Origin: Natrialbaceae archaeon
Lineage (GTDB): Archaea; Halobacteriota; Halobacteria; Halobacteriales; Natrialbaceae
DNA length: 25,441 bases
NCBI GenBank assembly: GCA_003552325.1
Contig: PUKM01000231.1
Coordinates: forward strand, 1-25,441
Reading direction: 5' to 3'
The notes below the pieces were generated by a model. The model did no database searches. It had not been told where the DNA came from and saw only the letters and a list, made by a program, of their open reading frames with translations. A program made the translations under genes and the position numbers. Position 1 is the first letter of the stretch. Each line of letters starts with the position of its first letter. This document shows positions 14,858 to 23,205 of this stretch, one piece after another.

Positions 14858-15889
14858 ATGCCAAAAGCAGACCTCGAAAGTCTCCCCGGTGTCGGACCGG
14901 CAACCGCTGACAAACTCACTGATGCAGGCTATGACTCCTTCCCAAGCCTGGCCGTCGCCTCTCCCTCTGAACTCTCGAACACGGCTGACGTCGGTGAATC
15001 CACTGCGAGCGACATCGTCCGCGCCGCCCGCGAAGCCGCCGACATCGGTGGCTTCGAAACCGGTTCGACCGTCCTCGAGCGACGAAACCAGATCGGCAAA
15101 CTCTCCTGGCACATCGACGAGGTCGACGACCTCCTCGGTGGCGGCATGGAGACCCAATCGATCACGGAGGTGTACGGTGAGTTCGGTTCCGGGAAATCCC
15201 AGGTCACCCACCAGATGGCGGTCAACGTCCAGCTCCCGCGCGAGGTCGGTGGCCTCCGAGGCAGCACGATCTTCATCGACTCAGAGGACACCTTCCGTCC
15301 AGAGCGAATCGACGACATGGTTCGTGGCCTCTCAGATGAAGCTATCGACGCCGCCCTCGAGGACAGAGAGATCGAGGGCTCAGCCGGTGACGAGGAGGCC
15401 GTCGACGAACTCATCGAGAGCATGCTCGAGCACATCCACGTCGCGAAGGCGTTCAACTCCAACCACCAGATGCTCCTCGCCGAGAAAGCGAACGAGATCG
15501 CGGGCGACCTCGAGGATTCAGAGTTCCCCGTCCGTCTGCTCGCTGTCGACTCCCTGACCGCCCACTTCCGTGCGGAGGACGTCGGCCGTGGAAACCTTGC
15601 CAACCGCCAGCAGAAACTGAACAAACACCTCCACGACATCGATAAGGTCGGAAACCTGCACAACGCTGCTGTCATCGTCACGAACCAGGTCACCTCCAAC
15701 CCCGACGCGTTCTTCGGCGACCCGACGAAACCCATCGGGGGGAACATTCTGGGCCACAAATCGACGTTCCGAATCTACCTGCGCAAATCCAAGGGTGACA
15801 AACGGATCGTGAAATTGGTCGACGCACCGAACCTCGCCGACGGCGAGGCCGTCATGCGTGTCCAGGATGGCGGACTGAAACCAGAATAA
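14858..15889 (+). CDS. radA: RadA, archaeal RecA/Rad51-family recombinase
   Basis: The product is 343 aa, the standard archaeal RadA length. RadA forms filaments on single-stranded DNA and catalyses homologous pairing and strand exchange. Residues 5-60 form the helix-hairpin-helix DNA-binding domain (LESLPGVGPATADKL). The core has Walker A GEFGSGKS at 107-114, Walker B LLAVD at 227-231, SLTAHFRAE after it, the L1/L2 region with NLHNAAVIVTNQV, and GHKSTFRIYLRKSKGDKR near the end. An insert rich in Asp/Glu around 160-190 is the usual haloarchaeal addition. Its own promoter, with three tandem hexamers, lies just upstream. The convergent DUF6432 stop lies directly after it. Confidence 0.98.
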   Translation: MPKADLESLPGVGPATADKLTDAGYDSFPSLAVASPSELSNTADVGESTASDIVRAAREAADIGGFETGSTVLERRNQIGKLSWHIDEVDDLLGGGMETQSITEVYGEFGSGKSQVTHQMAVNVQLPREVGGLRGSTIFIDSEDTFRPERIDDMVRGLSDEAIDAALEDREIEGSAGDEEAVDELIESMLEHIHVAKAFNSNHQMLLAEKANEIAGDLEDSEFPVRLLAVDSLTAHFRAEDVGRGNLANRQQKLNKHLHDIDKVGNLHNAAVIVTNQVTSNPDAFFGDPTKPIGGNILGHKSTFRIYLRKSKGDKRIVKLVDAPNLADGEAVMRVQDGGLKPE

Positions 15890-16186
15890 CTACAGCGGAA
15901 ACCGTTCGCGCAACCACTCGACCCACGACTCGTCTTCTGCCAAATCGTCCGCATCCGGAACAACCCGGTCGTGTGGTTTGATCACCGTTCTTGGGCCACC
16001 AGTCTCGACGACGATGAGCCCATCGTCTTTGAGCGTCGCCAGCGCCTCCTCGAGGTCGTCAATACTGACGGAAACGGCTGCCCGGAGTTCGAACACCGTC
16101 ATCCCGTCGTCAGTTCGATTGACGAGGGCGTCGAGCACCGCAACCTCGGTGGTCGGTCGGTCGCGATACTCCCGTTTCGCTTTCAT
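15890..16186 (-). CDS. DUF6432 family winged-helix protein
   Basis: From ATG 16186 (MKAKREYRDRPTTEVAVLDAL) the product is 98 aa. It is a small winged-helix fold: TEVAVLDALVNRTDDG, TVFELRAAVSVSIDDLEEAL as the helix-turn-helix, then LKDDGLIVVETGG as the wing. The tail has the EDESWVEWLRERFPL ending typical of this haloarchaeal family. It converges with radA and its stop begins directly after the radA stop. Target genes are not known. A longer open frame to 16507 overlaps the divergent DUF7093 gene and is not supported. Confidence 0.85.
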   Translation of the reverse strand: MKAKREYRDRPTTEVAVLDALVNRTDDGMTVFELRAAVSVSIDDLEEALATLKDDGLIVVETGGPRTVIKPHDRVVPDADDLAEDESWVEWLRERFPL

Positions 16187-16252
16187 CCATATACGTATTC
16201 GTGACACCAGGATTTGACGTTTGCCGTTCGTGGAGGGGTGGGCTTGCGGTAT

Positions 16253-16260
16253 GTTTTTTA
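16253..16260 (+). promoter_or_regulatory. TATA-like box of the DUF7093 gene
   Basis: GTTTTTTA is centred about 29 bases before ATG 16286, in a GC-rich setting. Confidence 0.5.
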
Positions 16261-16285
16261 CCCCCTGCCTCGGTACGATGGGGTA

Positions 16286-17353
16286 ATGGCCCTGCGATGT
16301 TCGCTGCTCGGACACGACTTCGACGAAACGGAGGTCGAACGCGAGCGCGAAGAACGAGGGAGCGAGGTCGTCGTGACCGTCACCGAATACCAACGGTGTC
16401 TCCGCTGTGGCACGAAAACTGTCACCAGCGAGAACACCGAAGTGACGGCACTCGACAGCACTGACCCCGCACCCACTGACCACACCGAGTCCGCGCCCGC
16501 CGACCAACCACCCGACCAGACCCCGACGGCTACAGCGTCAACGGAGACACCCGACCATTCACTCGAGGACGCCGACCACACGGCATCGGTAGCCGATAGT
16601 GAGGCTGACGAGGTCGGGGTCGACAGTGAGGACGCACAGATCATCGATGCCGACGCTGACGACGTCCCTGCTGGCGAAGACGAGGACCCTGCGACCGCGG
16701 ACGACCCAGAGCCCGCCCCCACGGACGCCGTCTCGGACGACGAACCCGTTGATCTGGCCGAGGGAGCGGCGGAAAGCGATGAGGACGCCACCGGGGAGCC
16801 GATCACCGATGACGCCGAAATCCTCTCCTCGAGTGAGGAACCCACTGGAGACCGAGAACACGGCGAGTGGCCGGAGTCAGACGACGTGGGGCCGCCGGTC
16901 GGGGCGACAGCCGAGCCAGCGGCGTGGCCGGACGACGACAGGCAGCCGTCGCCGGACGCCGAGAACGGTGGTGTCGAAACCACGTTCGATGAGTCGACAC
17001 TCGAGAGCGACGCTGCAGTCGGCCTCGATGGAGATAGCCCCGATGCTGGCGAAGGAGCGGCTGTCAGCGGGGAACCTACCGGTGGAGATGACGGGCCGGT
17101 CACTGATGACGCGGTGTTCGTCGATGAATCTGCAACACAGTCAGAAGAGACGGACGCGGGAGAGTCCTACACCGGGATTGCGAGTGCGGGGAGTGCACCA
17201 ATCCCTGGTGAAGGCGGCACCCAACAGGGGGGGTTCACCGAGTTCTTCTGTCCACAGTGTTCGTTCGTGGCACCCGGCGACCGGGGTTCGCTGCGAGCGG
17301 GGGACATCTGCCCGGAGTGTCGAAAGGGTTATCTCGGCGAACGCGACCGCTGA
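16286..17353 (+). CDS. DUF7093 family acidic protein with two zinc-binding ends
   Basis: From ATG 16286 (MALRCSLLGHDFDETEVERE) the product is 355 aa. The first 50 residues form a compact, conserved cap with CLRCG (Cys38, Cys41) and Cys5. The last 36 form a zinc ribbon with CPQC and CPEC (about 322/325 and 342/345). The 260 residues between are low complexity and extremely rich in Asp, Glu, Ala, Pro, Ser and Thr, so probably disordered. The protein may bind nucleic acid or protein through its zinc ends, the linker acting as an acidic spacer (inference). The longer frame from 16214 adds a hydrophobic, unconserved leader and is rejected. Function unknown. Confidence 0.85.
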   Translation: MALRCSLLGHDFDETEVEREREERGSEVVVTVTEYQRCLRCGTKTVTSENTEVTALDSTDPAPTDHTESAPADQPPDQTPTATASTETPDHSLEDADHTASVADSEADEVGVDSEDAQIIDADADDVPAGEDEDPATADDPEPAPTDAVSDDEPVDLAEGAAESDEDATGEPITDDAEILSSSEEPTGDREHGEWPESDDVGPPVGATAEPAAWPDDDRQPSPDAENGGVETTFDESTLESDAAVGLDGDSPDAGEGAAVSGEPTGGDDGPVTDDAVFVDESATQSEETDAGESYTGIASAGSAPIPGEGGTQQGGFTEFFCPQCSFVAPGDRGSLRAGDICPECRKGYLGERDR

Positions 17354-17528
17354 GCCGGTTTTGACCGTTTTCGTGTGGGGTGATCGAGTCATCTCGCGAG
17401 AGACCTGTTATCTCGAAGGATGACGCCGATGGCGATGCCTGCTGGTTCCTATTGAAACCCGTTGTCCCGCTCACAGCAGGCGGAATCGATGAAAAGAGGT
17501 AAACACCCCGCCCGTATAGTGGGCAGCG

Positions 17529-17912
17529 ATGAAGGAGTACAAGATGCGTCGCGGTGAACACCTCGAGGACCGCATTCCCGACATGGAAGCCACGATCGAG
17601 GAGTACTTCGGTCCGACGACGGGCACAGAGGAGTACAAAGGGAGCAACCTGTACGTCATTGACGAGCCTGACAACCCGGTTTTCGAGCGCATCACTGCCG
17701 GTGCCGTCCAGTACTCCGGCAAGAAAGACACGCTCGCCGTCGACTTCGTCGAGCGCGACCCAACCGAACTCGGCCCCGACGAACTCGAGGCCGCGGGCGA
17801 TGCCGTCTCGGCGAAAAACGACTTCCTGCTCGAGGCGACCGGACGGGACGCCAAGTCCCGCCGTGAGTCCCTGAAGCGGTCGGTCGAAGACGATCCGGAT
17901 CACGACATCTGA
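17529..17912 (+). CDS. DUF5611 family protein
   Basis: The product is 127 aa, starting MKEYKMRRGEHLEDRIPDM, a family-typical N-terminus. It is a small alpha/beta protein: MEATIEEYFG, YKGSNLYVIDEPDNPVFERITAGAV split by a turn, KKDTLAVDFVERDP, then a helical tail AAGDAVSAKNDFLLEATGRDAKSRR. No catalytic or metal-binding motif stands out. The family is conserved in haloarchaea and other euryarchaea with unknown function. It stands alone; the 175-base gap before it contains an AT-richer GAGGTAAACAC stretch about 27 bases upstream, which may be its core promoter. Confidence 0.87.
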   Translation: MKEYKMRRGEHLEDRIPDMEATIEEYFGPTTGTEEYKGSNLYVIDEPDNPVFERITAGAVQYSGKKDTLAVDFVERDPTELGPDELEAAGDAVSAKNDFLLEATGRDAKSRRESLKRSVEDDPDHDI

Positions 17913-18015
17913 GGCTTCTTTCGGATTTCGAACCCAATGCTCTCGGAGCGTGACAGGCTGCTATGCTCCCCTCACGAATAGCGGTGTTGACGACCGAATA
18001 CGTCATCACTCCCTG

Positions 18016-18498
18016 CTACTCGCGATTTTCACGCCGAGTGTCGACCTCGAGTAGCCCGATTCCCTCGTCACTCAAGCGGACCTCGAGGACGTCACCGACA
18101 CGTGCGTCGTTAAAATCGTCGTTCACGATCGAAACGTCCCGACAGCCACTGGCGGCGTCCGGGTCTGCGAGTGGCGCGTCCGCACAGACGACAGCGCGGA
18201 GGTGAACCTCGAGAAAGTCGTTCTCGAGGATCCCACGGAGGTCGTCCTCGAGTACCAGTGGTTCGTCCTCGTCGATCCACTCGGCGTACTCCTCGTGAAT
18301 CGTGTCGTAAGCCGGTCCGTCGGTCGTCTCTCGTCTCGTCGCGATCTGGACCGTTCGCTCGCGTTCGTCCTCGAGGTCGAGTTCGATCGCCTCGATTCGC
18401 TTTTCGGTAACGACGACCAGGTCGGTCAAGCCGAGGCGGCGGAGACAGCCCGCAAGCGCGAGGGTTGGCACGGCCGCGAGGAACGTGCGACGGTACAC
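18016..18498 (-). CDS. Predicted Tat-exported lipoprotein
   Basis: From GTG 18498 the product is 160 aa. It begins VYRRTFLAAVPTLALAGC: twin Arg, a hydrophobic stretch and a lipobox ending in Cys18, so it should be exported folded by Tat and lipid-anchored. The mature part is acidic with no recognised domain. It contains KRIEAIELDLEDERERTVQIATR, AYDTIHEEYAEWID and ends VGDVLEVRLSDEGIGLLEVD, so it is likely all beta with a helical hairpin. Cysteines in VVCADAPLADPDAASGC could form a disulfide outside the cell. The open frame extends to 18705 but those residues run into the divergent small membrane gene. Function unknown. Confidence 0.78.
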   Translation of the reverse strand: MYRRTFLAAVPTLALAGCLRRLGLTDLVVVTEKRIEAIELDLEDERERTVQIATRRETTDGPAYDTIHEEYAEWIDEDEPLVLEDDLRGILENDFLEVHLRAVVCADAPLADPDAASGCRDVSIVNDDFNDARVGDVLEVRLSDEGIGLLEVDTRRENRE

Positions 18499-18589
18499 GT
18501 TTGGCTCTGTGGGATCGATCACCGAGTACTTTTCGTGACGCTCCCACCGGTCCGAAATCCCTAAGCGGTCACCGACAAACCCTCGAGTA

Positions 18590-18787
18590 ATGGAGCTCCA
18601 GACGTTTCTGGTGGCGACGCTCACCGCACACATTGGCTTCGCGATATTCATCGCGTTACACGCCAGGTTCACCGACAACGAAGCGGGGAACTGGCCGTTG
18701 ATCACGCTCGTCTTCGGGTTAGCGGGCGTTGCCGCCTACTTCTTTTACGACGGCGAAACCGAAACCGACGACCTCACCGGAGCCTGA
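18590..18787 (+). CDS. Small two-helix membrane protein
   Basis: The product is 65 aa: ATG followed by one membrane helix at about 4-25 (QTFLVATLTAHIGFAIFIAL), a short polar loop (FTDNEAGN) and a second at about 35-53 (WPLITLVFGLAGVAAYFFY), then an acidic tail. It lies between the lipoprotein gene (divergent) and the PitA gene, whose stop codon begins on the base after its own stop. No named family is recognised. Its size and topology resemble small haloarchaeal membrane proteins of unknown role. Confidence 0.72.
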   Translation: MELQTFLVATLTAHIGFAIFIALHARFTDNEAGNWPLITLVFGLAGVAAYFFYDGETETDDLTGA

Positions 18788-20290
18788 TCAGGCCAAAAAG
18801 ACGTGTCGCGGTCGTTCGGCCAGCACGTCTCGACCCCACTCGACGGTGTCGGAGAACGCCTCGCTTCGGAAAAAGGCCATCGCGTCCTCGCGGGCGTCCC
18901 ACCGACTGGCGATGAACATGTCGTTTTCGTCCTCGACGTTGGCCAGCAGCGTCGTTTTCCGGTGCCCGTCCATCTCCTCGAGCAGGCCACCGACGTCGGC
19001 GAACGTGTCCACGAAGTCCTCGCGGTAGTCGGGTTTGACTGTGTAGAACATCCCCATGGTTCCCCACGAGCCCTCGGCCTCGTCATCGTCGCCTGCCTGG
19101 CGAACGATATCGGGGAGTTCTGCGAGGAACCCGGCGGCCGTTTTCGCCGCACGGTCGGTTTCCCACAGGCTGACGACGGCGGCCTCGTCGTCGGCATCGT
19201 AGACGGCAGTTTTGACGTGGCTGTCGTAGTGGTCGAAGTTCGTCCGAAGGCCGTCGACCTCCTCGAACAGTTCGTCGGTATCTGCGGCCGAGTAGAGGAC
19301 CACCGCGTGGACGTCTTCGCCGTGGGGTTTGCCCGCGTAGACGCCGAGTTCCTCGAGTTCGGAGCGAACGTCCGGGCCGTCGCTCGAGTCGCGGCTGTCG
19401 GCGTCACTGTGGGCGTGTCTACCGTCGCCGCCGTGTCCGTGCTCGTGTCCATCGGCGCTTCCGTGCCCATGGGCGTGACCGTCGGCCCCCTGGTCAACCT
19501 CACGAGACACCGGCGCACCGTCGAAGTACGACGCGAGGTGTTCGGGGACGAACCGCTGGCCGAATCGGAAGCGGCCGAACTCCCCGAAGCGGGAACTCGA
19601 GGGATCGAACCGCATCTCATAGAGCAGATCCTTGATATCGGCCGGGTCGTCGGCGAAGAGGGTGATCCCCCACTCGTGGTCGTCCAGGCCGACGCTCCCG
19701 GAGATGATCTGGGTCACCTTTCCGGCGTAGTCTCTGCCGATGTCGCCGTGGGCGGCCATGTACTCCTTTCGCTCGTCGAACGAGAGGTCATACCAGTTCC
19801 ACTCGGCGTCGCGGCGTTTGTCCATCGGGTAGAAGTTGACGTACTCGGCGTCAGGGATGTCGGGTTTCAGCCGAGATTCGATGTAGCGAGCGATGCCGCC
19901 GTCGGCCTCCTCGCCCTCCTCGAAGTACTCCTCGGACATGTACCCCGACACTTCGGTCACCGAGAGGTACGAATCGCTGTGGTCGGTGAACGCGGCGAGT
20001 GCCGTCTGCTCGAACTGTCGCTCGAGTACCTCGAGGTCGGCGACCGTCGGCCGCAGGTGCAAAAAGAGGAGGTCCGCCTCGTGGCCGACGATGGTGAAGG
20101 CCGCCGAGTCACCCTCCTCACCCTCGGTGATCGCCAGTGACTGCGCACTCGAGAGATACTGCTCGCCATCCTCGAGGGCACGCTCGCGTCGGTGCTCGGG
20201 TGCGTTACGCCAGGCGTTCCAGTCGACAGATCGGAAGTCGTGGAGTACGTACCAGCCTTCGTCGGTCTGTGGTGCTTGCCGTCGTTCCAT
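18788..20290 (-). CDS. pitA: PitA-type fusion: chlorite dismutase/HemQ-family domain plus monooxygenase-like domain
   Basis: From ATG 20290 the product is 500 aa. Residues 8-255 form a chlorite dismutase-family domain of the HemQ type, with NFYPMDKRR (Tyr144 in the position of the catalytic Tyr of coproheme decarboxylases) and the heme loop AAHGDIGRDYAGKV with His181 as expected proximal ligand, then GSVGLDDHEWGITLFADD. A linker at about 261-308 carries eight His in HAHGHG, HEHGHG and RHAH runs. Residues about 315-500 form a second ferredoxin-like domain of antibiotic-biosynthesis-monooxygenase type. Haloarchaeal PitA proteins of this layout are known. A role in heme biosynthesis is likely; the His linker may bind metal. 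Confidence 0.9.
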   Translation of the reverse strand: MERRQAPQTDEGWYVLHDFRSVDWNAWRNAPEHRRERALEDGEQYLSSAQSLAITEGEEGDSAAFTIVGHEADLLFLHLRPTVADLEVLERQFEQTALAAFTDHSDSYLSVTEVSGYMSEEYFEEGEEADGGIARYIESRLKPDIPDAEYVNFYPMDKRRDAEWNWYDLSFDERKEYMAAHGDIGRDYAGKVTQIISGSVGLDDHEWGITLFADDPADIKDLLYEMRFDPSSSRFGEFGRFRFGQRFVPEHLASYFDGAPVSREVDQGADGHAHGHGSADGHEHGHGGDGRHAHSDADSRDSSDGPDVRSELEELGVYAGKPHGEDVHAVVLYSAADTDELFEEVDGLRTNFDHYDSHVKTAVYDADDEAAVVSLWETDRAAKTAAGFLAELPDIVRQAGDDDEAEGSWGTMGMFYTVKPDYREDFVDTFADVGGLLEEMDGHRKTTLLANVEDENDMFIASRWDAREDAMAFFRSEAFSDTVEWGRDVLAERPRHVFLA

Positions 20291-20512
20291 ACCCGATCCT
20301 TTGTCCCCACAGGTGAATACCAAACGGTTTTCCCCGGCTGTCGATCGACCGTCCCCGGCTTGCTCGCTGACCACTGTTCCAGGACCTCAGCGCCGCTGGA
20401 TCACGGGACGCAGCCGACACCGCGAGCACCTGTTTTCAGCTAGCTATGGGTCCACCGATCGATTCCCGCTCGAGCCCCGCATTTCTGCGAAAATGCTCCA
20501 CAGCCCAACCGA

Positions 20513-21016
20513 TCACTGCAACTCGATCGCCCGAATAAACGGCAGGTCCCGAATATCCGTGATGACCTCCCCCGGCAAATCCTCGTCAGTCACCAGATGT
20601 AGTCGTGGGTCGTCTGTAAACTCCGGATCCTCACTGATCGTCTGGCGGATCGAAATACCGTGGTCGGCGAGGGCCCCGGTCACCGCCGCCACGATCCCCT
20701 CCGCCTCGGCATCGGCCACCTCGACCGACAGCACCGTCAAATCGAGGACGGGTGCCAGGTCCATCAGACTCGGCACCTGCGAAATGTTCTGAAAGATCCG
20801 CCGCAGTTCCGGATCCTCGAGGATCACGTCCGTCGTCGAATCGACGACCCGCCGATCGACGTCGATCTCCCTGGCGATTCCCGTGTTCGGGATCTCGATC
20901 CCACCCGAGACGACGCGACCGTCGTCGTTCACCGAAAAGCCGCGCTCGAGCAGCAGACGGATCACCGCCTGCTGGCTGGGTGACCCCTCGAATTTCTCCA
21001 TAATTTCGTCGAACAT
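20513..21016 (-). CDS. ACT-domain protein, predicted amino-acid metabolism regulator
   Basis: The product is 167 aa. Residues 1-85 are a small N-terminal domain with SPSQQAVIRLLLERGFSV (helix-turn-helix-like) and IPNTGIAREIDVDRRVVDSTTDVIL. Residues about 92-167 form an ACT domain: LTVLSVEVADAEAEGIVAAV, then GISIRQTISEDPEF, LHLVTDEDLPGEVI and PFIRAIEL. The ACT fold binds amino acids or similar ligands, so the protein may be a ligand-sensing regulator; family members are annotated as regulators of amino acid metabolism. It is single, with 222 bases separating it from PitA. The ligand is unknown. Confidence 0.87.
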   Translation of the reverse strand: MFDEIMEKFEGSPSQQAVIRLLLERGFSVNDDGRVVSGGIEIPNTGIAREIDVDRRVVDSTTDVILEDPELRRIFQNISQVPSLMDLAPVLDLTVLSVEVADAEAEGIVAAVTGALADHGISIRQTISEDPEFTDDPRLHLVTDEDLPGEVITDIRDLPFIRAIELQ

Positions 21017-21156
21017 CGTTGCGTTGGCTCCTCTTGTGCGGCCCGTGATTTAATCATGCGGGTCTCCCAGGTACCGGTCGTGTCGCGGTGTCTGCGCGTT
21101 CGCTCCTGGTGTGTTCCCCGCTCGAGGGTCGCCCCTTCCCCACTCGTTTTCGGCCG

Positions 21157-21528
21157 CTACGGATTGAGCAGCCCGCCAATCGCCCCCACGATCGCACTCT
21201 CGAGGGCCATCAGGAACGCGATCGCGACGGCGACGAAGAGGACCCCTGCACCGGCGACTGCCGAGATGGCTCCCCCAACGGGGCCGAGGGCCCACCCGGC
21301 AAGACCGACAACGATGGCGAGCAGCAAGCCAGCGAGGATCCCACCGAGTGCCCCCGCAAGCAGGCCGTGCCAGGCACCCGAGAGGAGTCCCCCACCGGCG
21401 AGATAGCCCGCGACGAACCCACCGACGAGCCCCGCGGTCAGCTGTCCGAGCCCCGGAATCGTGAGGCCGATGACGCTGAGCACCACCATCACGAGAAAGC
21501 CGATGCCGACGGCACGCCAGTCTGTCAT
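21157..21528 (-). CDS. DUF5518 family membrane protein
   Basis: From ATG 21528 (MTDWRAVGIGFLVMVVLSVIG) the product is 123 aa, almost wholly hydrophobic and Gly/Ala-rich. It holds about four membrane helices with GxxxG repeats: LTAGLVGGFVAGYLAGG, WHGLLAGALGGILAGLLLAIV and a C-terminal FVAVAIAFLMALESAIVG helix. This pattern matches the haloarchaeal DUF5518 family, of unknown function. The longer frame from 21591 adds a charged leader and crosses toward the divergent GTPase promoter, so I prefer the internal ATG. Confidence 0.82.
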   Translation of the reverse strand: MTDWRAVGIGFLVMVVLSVIGLTIPGLGQLTAGLVGGFVAGYLAGGGLLSGAWHGLLAGALGGILAGLLLAIVVGLAGWALGPVGGAISAVAGAGVLFVAVAIAFLMALESAIVGAIGGLLNP

Positions 21529-21618
21529 AGCCACACGAAGGTCATCGGGGGTGAAAAAGACATCGCGCCTCGAGGTATCTTTCTCGGGCACAGCGAGTGA
21601 GCGACCGAATCGAACGAC

Positions 21619-21624
21619 CTTTTA
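21619..21624 (+). promoter_or_regulatory. TATA box of the NOG1-type GTPase gene
   Basis: CTTTTA is centred about 26 bases before ATG 21648. It lies inside the longer open frame, which argues for the internal ATG. Confidence 0.5.
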
Positions 21625-21647
21625 CCGGCGGGGCGAGTAGACCCACT

Positions 21648-22616
21648 ATGATTTTCGAAGACCTTCCGACCACGCCCACGTCGGAAGAGCTGATCGACAA
21701 GGCGTTTTCCCGGGCTGCACGCGCCGGGCGGGCAAAGCAGGGCCTCGAGGCCCAACAGTCGATGCTCCAGGTGGCCGCGAACATCATTTCGGACAACCTC
21801 GAGAACGTCGTGACCTCCTGGCCCGATTTCGAGTACGACGTCCACCCGTTCTACATCGAACTGGCCGACGCCATCGTCGACGTCGACCGACTACGACAGA
21901 GTCTCTCCGAGGTGATCTGGGCCAGCCGCAAGGCTCGAGAGATTCACCAGGAGTATCAACCACGGCTGCGAAAAACGGAGATCGACACCGCCCGCAAACA
22001 TCGCAAGCAGGCGTTCGCCCGACTGGCGGATATCGTCGAACAGATCGACGACGAACTGTTGTATCTCAACGACTCCCGAAACGACCTGCGGACGCTCCCC
22101 GAAATCAACCCCGAGGAGCCGACGATCGTCGTCGCCGGCTATCCGAACGTCGGCAAATCCTCGTTCGTCAATAGGGTCACGAACGCCCGCGGCGAGACGG
22201 CCTCCTATCCCTTTACGACCAAGGGAATCGGCCTCGGGCACTTCCATGCCGATCACATTCGCCACCAGATCGTCGACACCCCAGGGCTGCTCGACCGCCC
22301 GCCACAGGAACGAAACGACATCGAATCACAGGCCGTCAGCGCCCTCGAGCACCTGGCTGACTGCGTCCTCGTCTTCGTCGACGCCAGCGAGGAGTGTGGC
22401 TATCCTCTCGCCGATCAACTCGAGTTGCGGGACGCGATCGTGGCCCGTTTCGAGGCCATCCCCGTCTTCACCGTCTGTAACAAAGCCGACCGTTCCCGTG
22501 ACGTCGAGGCGGACTACTACATGAGCGTCGAGACGGGCGAGCACGTCCAGACGGTGCTCGACGCTGCGGTCGACGCGATTGGCTTCGAGCCGGAGTTACC
22601 GTCGAGAGACCGTTGA
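21648..22616 (+). CDS. NOG1-family GTPase
   Basis: From ATG 21648 (MIFEDLPTTPTSEELIDKAF) the product is 322 aa, the archaeal NOG1 length. NOG1-type GTPases act in large-subunit ribosome assembly. Residues 1-150 form the helical N-terminal domain with a conserved RKHRKQAFARLADI stretch. The GTPase domain follows: G1 GYPNVGKS at 164-171, G2 around TTKGI (Thr180-184), G3 DTPG at 200-203 and G4 NKAD at 278-281. The frame is open from 21597, but a TATA box just before 21648 fixes the start. It stands 62 bases upstream of tfe and in the same direction. Confidence 0.93.
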   Translation: MIFEDLPTTPTSEELIDKAFSRAARAGRAKQGLEAQQSMLQVAANIISDNLENVVTSWPDFEYDVHPFYIELADAIVDVDRLRQSLSEVIWASRKAREIHQEYQPRLRKTEIDTARKHRKQAFARLADIVEQIDDELLYLNDSRNDLRTLPEINPEEPTIVVAGYPNVGKSSFVNRVTNARGETASYPFTTKGIGLGHFHADHIRHQIVDTPGLLDRPPQERNDIESQAVSALEHLADCVLVFVDASEECGYPLADQLELRDAIVARFEAIPVFTVCNKADRSRDVEADYYMSVETGEHVQTVLDAAVDAIGFEPELPSRDR

Positions 22617-22647
22617 CCCTGGGAATCGCCGCCCTCGAGTAACAAGA

Positions 22648-22654
22648 CTTAATG
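22648..22654 (+). promoter_or_regulatory. TATA-like box of tfe
   Basis: CTTAATG is centred 28 bases before ATG 22679, so tfe probably has its own promoter despite the short gap after the GTPase gene. Confidence 0.45.
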
Positions 22655-22678
22655 GCGATATCCCAGTAGAGTAGGGCA

Positions 22679-23203
22679 ATGGCTTTTGAGGACCTGCTCG
22701 GGGATCCAGTTATCCAGAAGTACCTACACGAGCTCGTCGGTCCGAAGGGGATGCCGGTCGCGGCAGCACCGCCGGACGGCGAGGTGACCGACGAAGAGCT
22801 TGCCGAAGAGTTGGACCTCGAGTTGAACGACGTCCGCCGGGCGCTATTTATTCTGTACGAAAACGACCTGGCGACGTATCGTCGACTTCGCGATGAGGAT
22901 TCGGGGTGGCTCACCTATCTCTGGACGTTCGAGTACGACAACATCCCGGAGAACCTCGAAACGGAAATGTACCGCCTCCACCAGGCACTCGAGGACCGCC
23001 GGGAGTACGAACAGAACCACGAGTTTTACCTCTGTGAGATCTGTTCGATTCGGTTCGAGTTCGGCGAGGCGATGGACTTCGGCTTCGAGTGTCCGGAGTG
23101 TGGATCGCCCGTCGAATCGATGGACAACAGCCGGCTCGTCCACGCGATGGACAACCGCCTCGACGCACTCGAGGACGAACTCAACATCGACGTCCAGCAC
23201 TGA
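22679..23203 (+). CDS. tfe: Transcription factor E (TFE alpha)
   Basis: The product is 174 aa, full length. TFE is the archaeal relative of TFIIE-alpha; it helps TBP and TFB open promoters. The N-terminal winged helix (1-90) has PVIQKYLHELVG, VTDEELAEELDLELNDVRRALFILYE split by a turn, and ATYRRLRDEDSGWLTYLW, the wing and basic tip. A coiled linker (EDRREYEQN) leads to a zinc ribbon with Cys119, Cys122, Cys138 and Cys141 (CEIC and CPEC). The DUF2110 gene starts two bases after its stop, so the two are probably co-transcribed. Confidence 0.96.
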   Translation: MAFEDLLGDPVIQKYLHELVGPKGMPVAAAPPDGEVTDEELAEELDLELNDVRRALFILYENDLATYRRLRDEDSGWLTYLWTFEYDNIPENLETEMYRLHQALEDRREYEQNHEFYLCEICSIRFEFGEAMDFGFECPECGSPVESMDNSRLVHAMDNRLDALEDELNIDVQH

Positions 23204-23205
23204 TC

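Noticed and set aside
15890..16507. 205-codon version of the DUF6432 gene
   Set aside because: The extension crosses the divergent DUF7093 promoter and start; the ATG at 16186 gives the family N-terminus.
18590..18787. Small membrane gene as part of the PitA operon
   Set aside because: It is on the opposite strand and converges with PitA, so it cannot be co-transcribed with it.
18803..20140. 445-codon open frame antisense to PitA
   Set aside because: It is the GC-driven shadow of a strongly conserved gene and carries no recognised domain.
23089..23205. Upstream extension of DUF2110 into tfe
   Set aside because: It overlaps the conserved zinc ribbon of tfe; ATG 23206 matches the family start.
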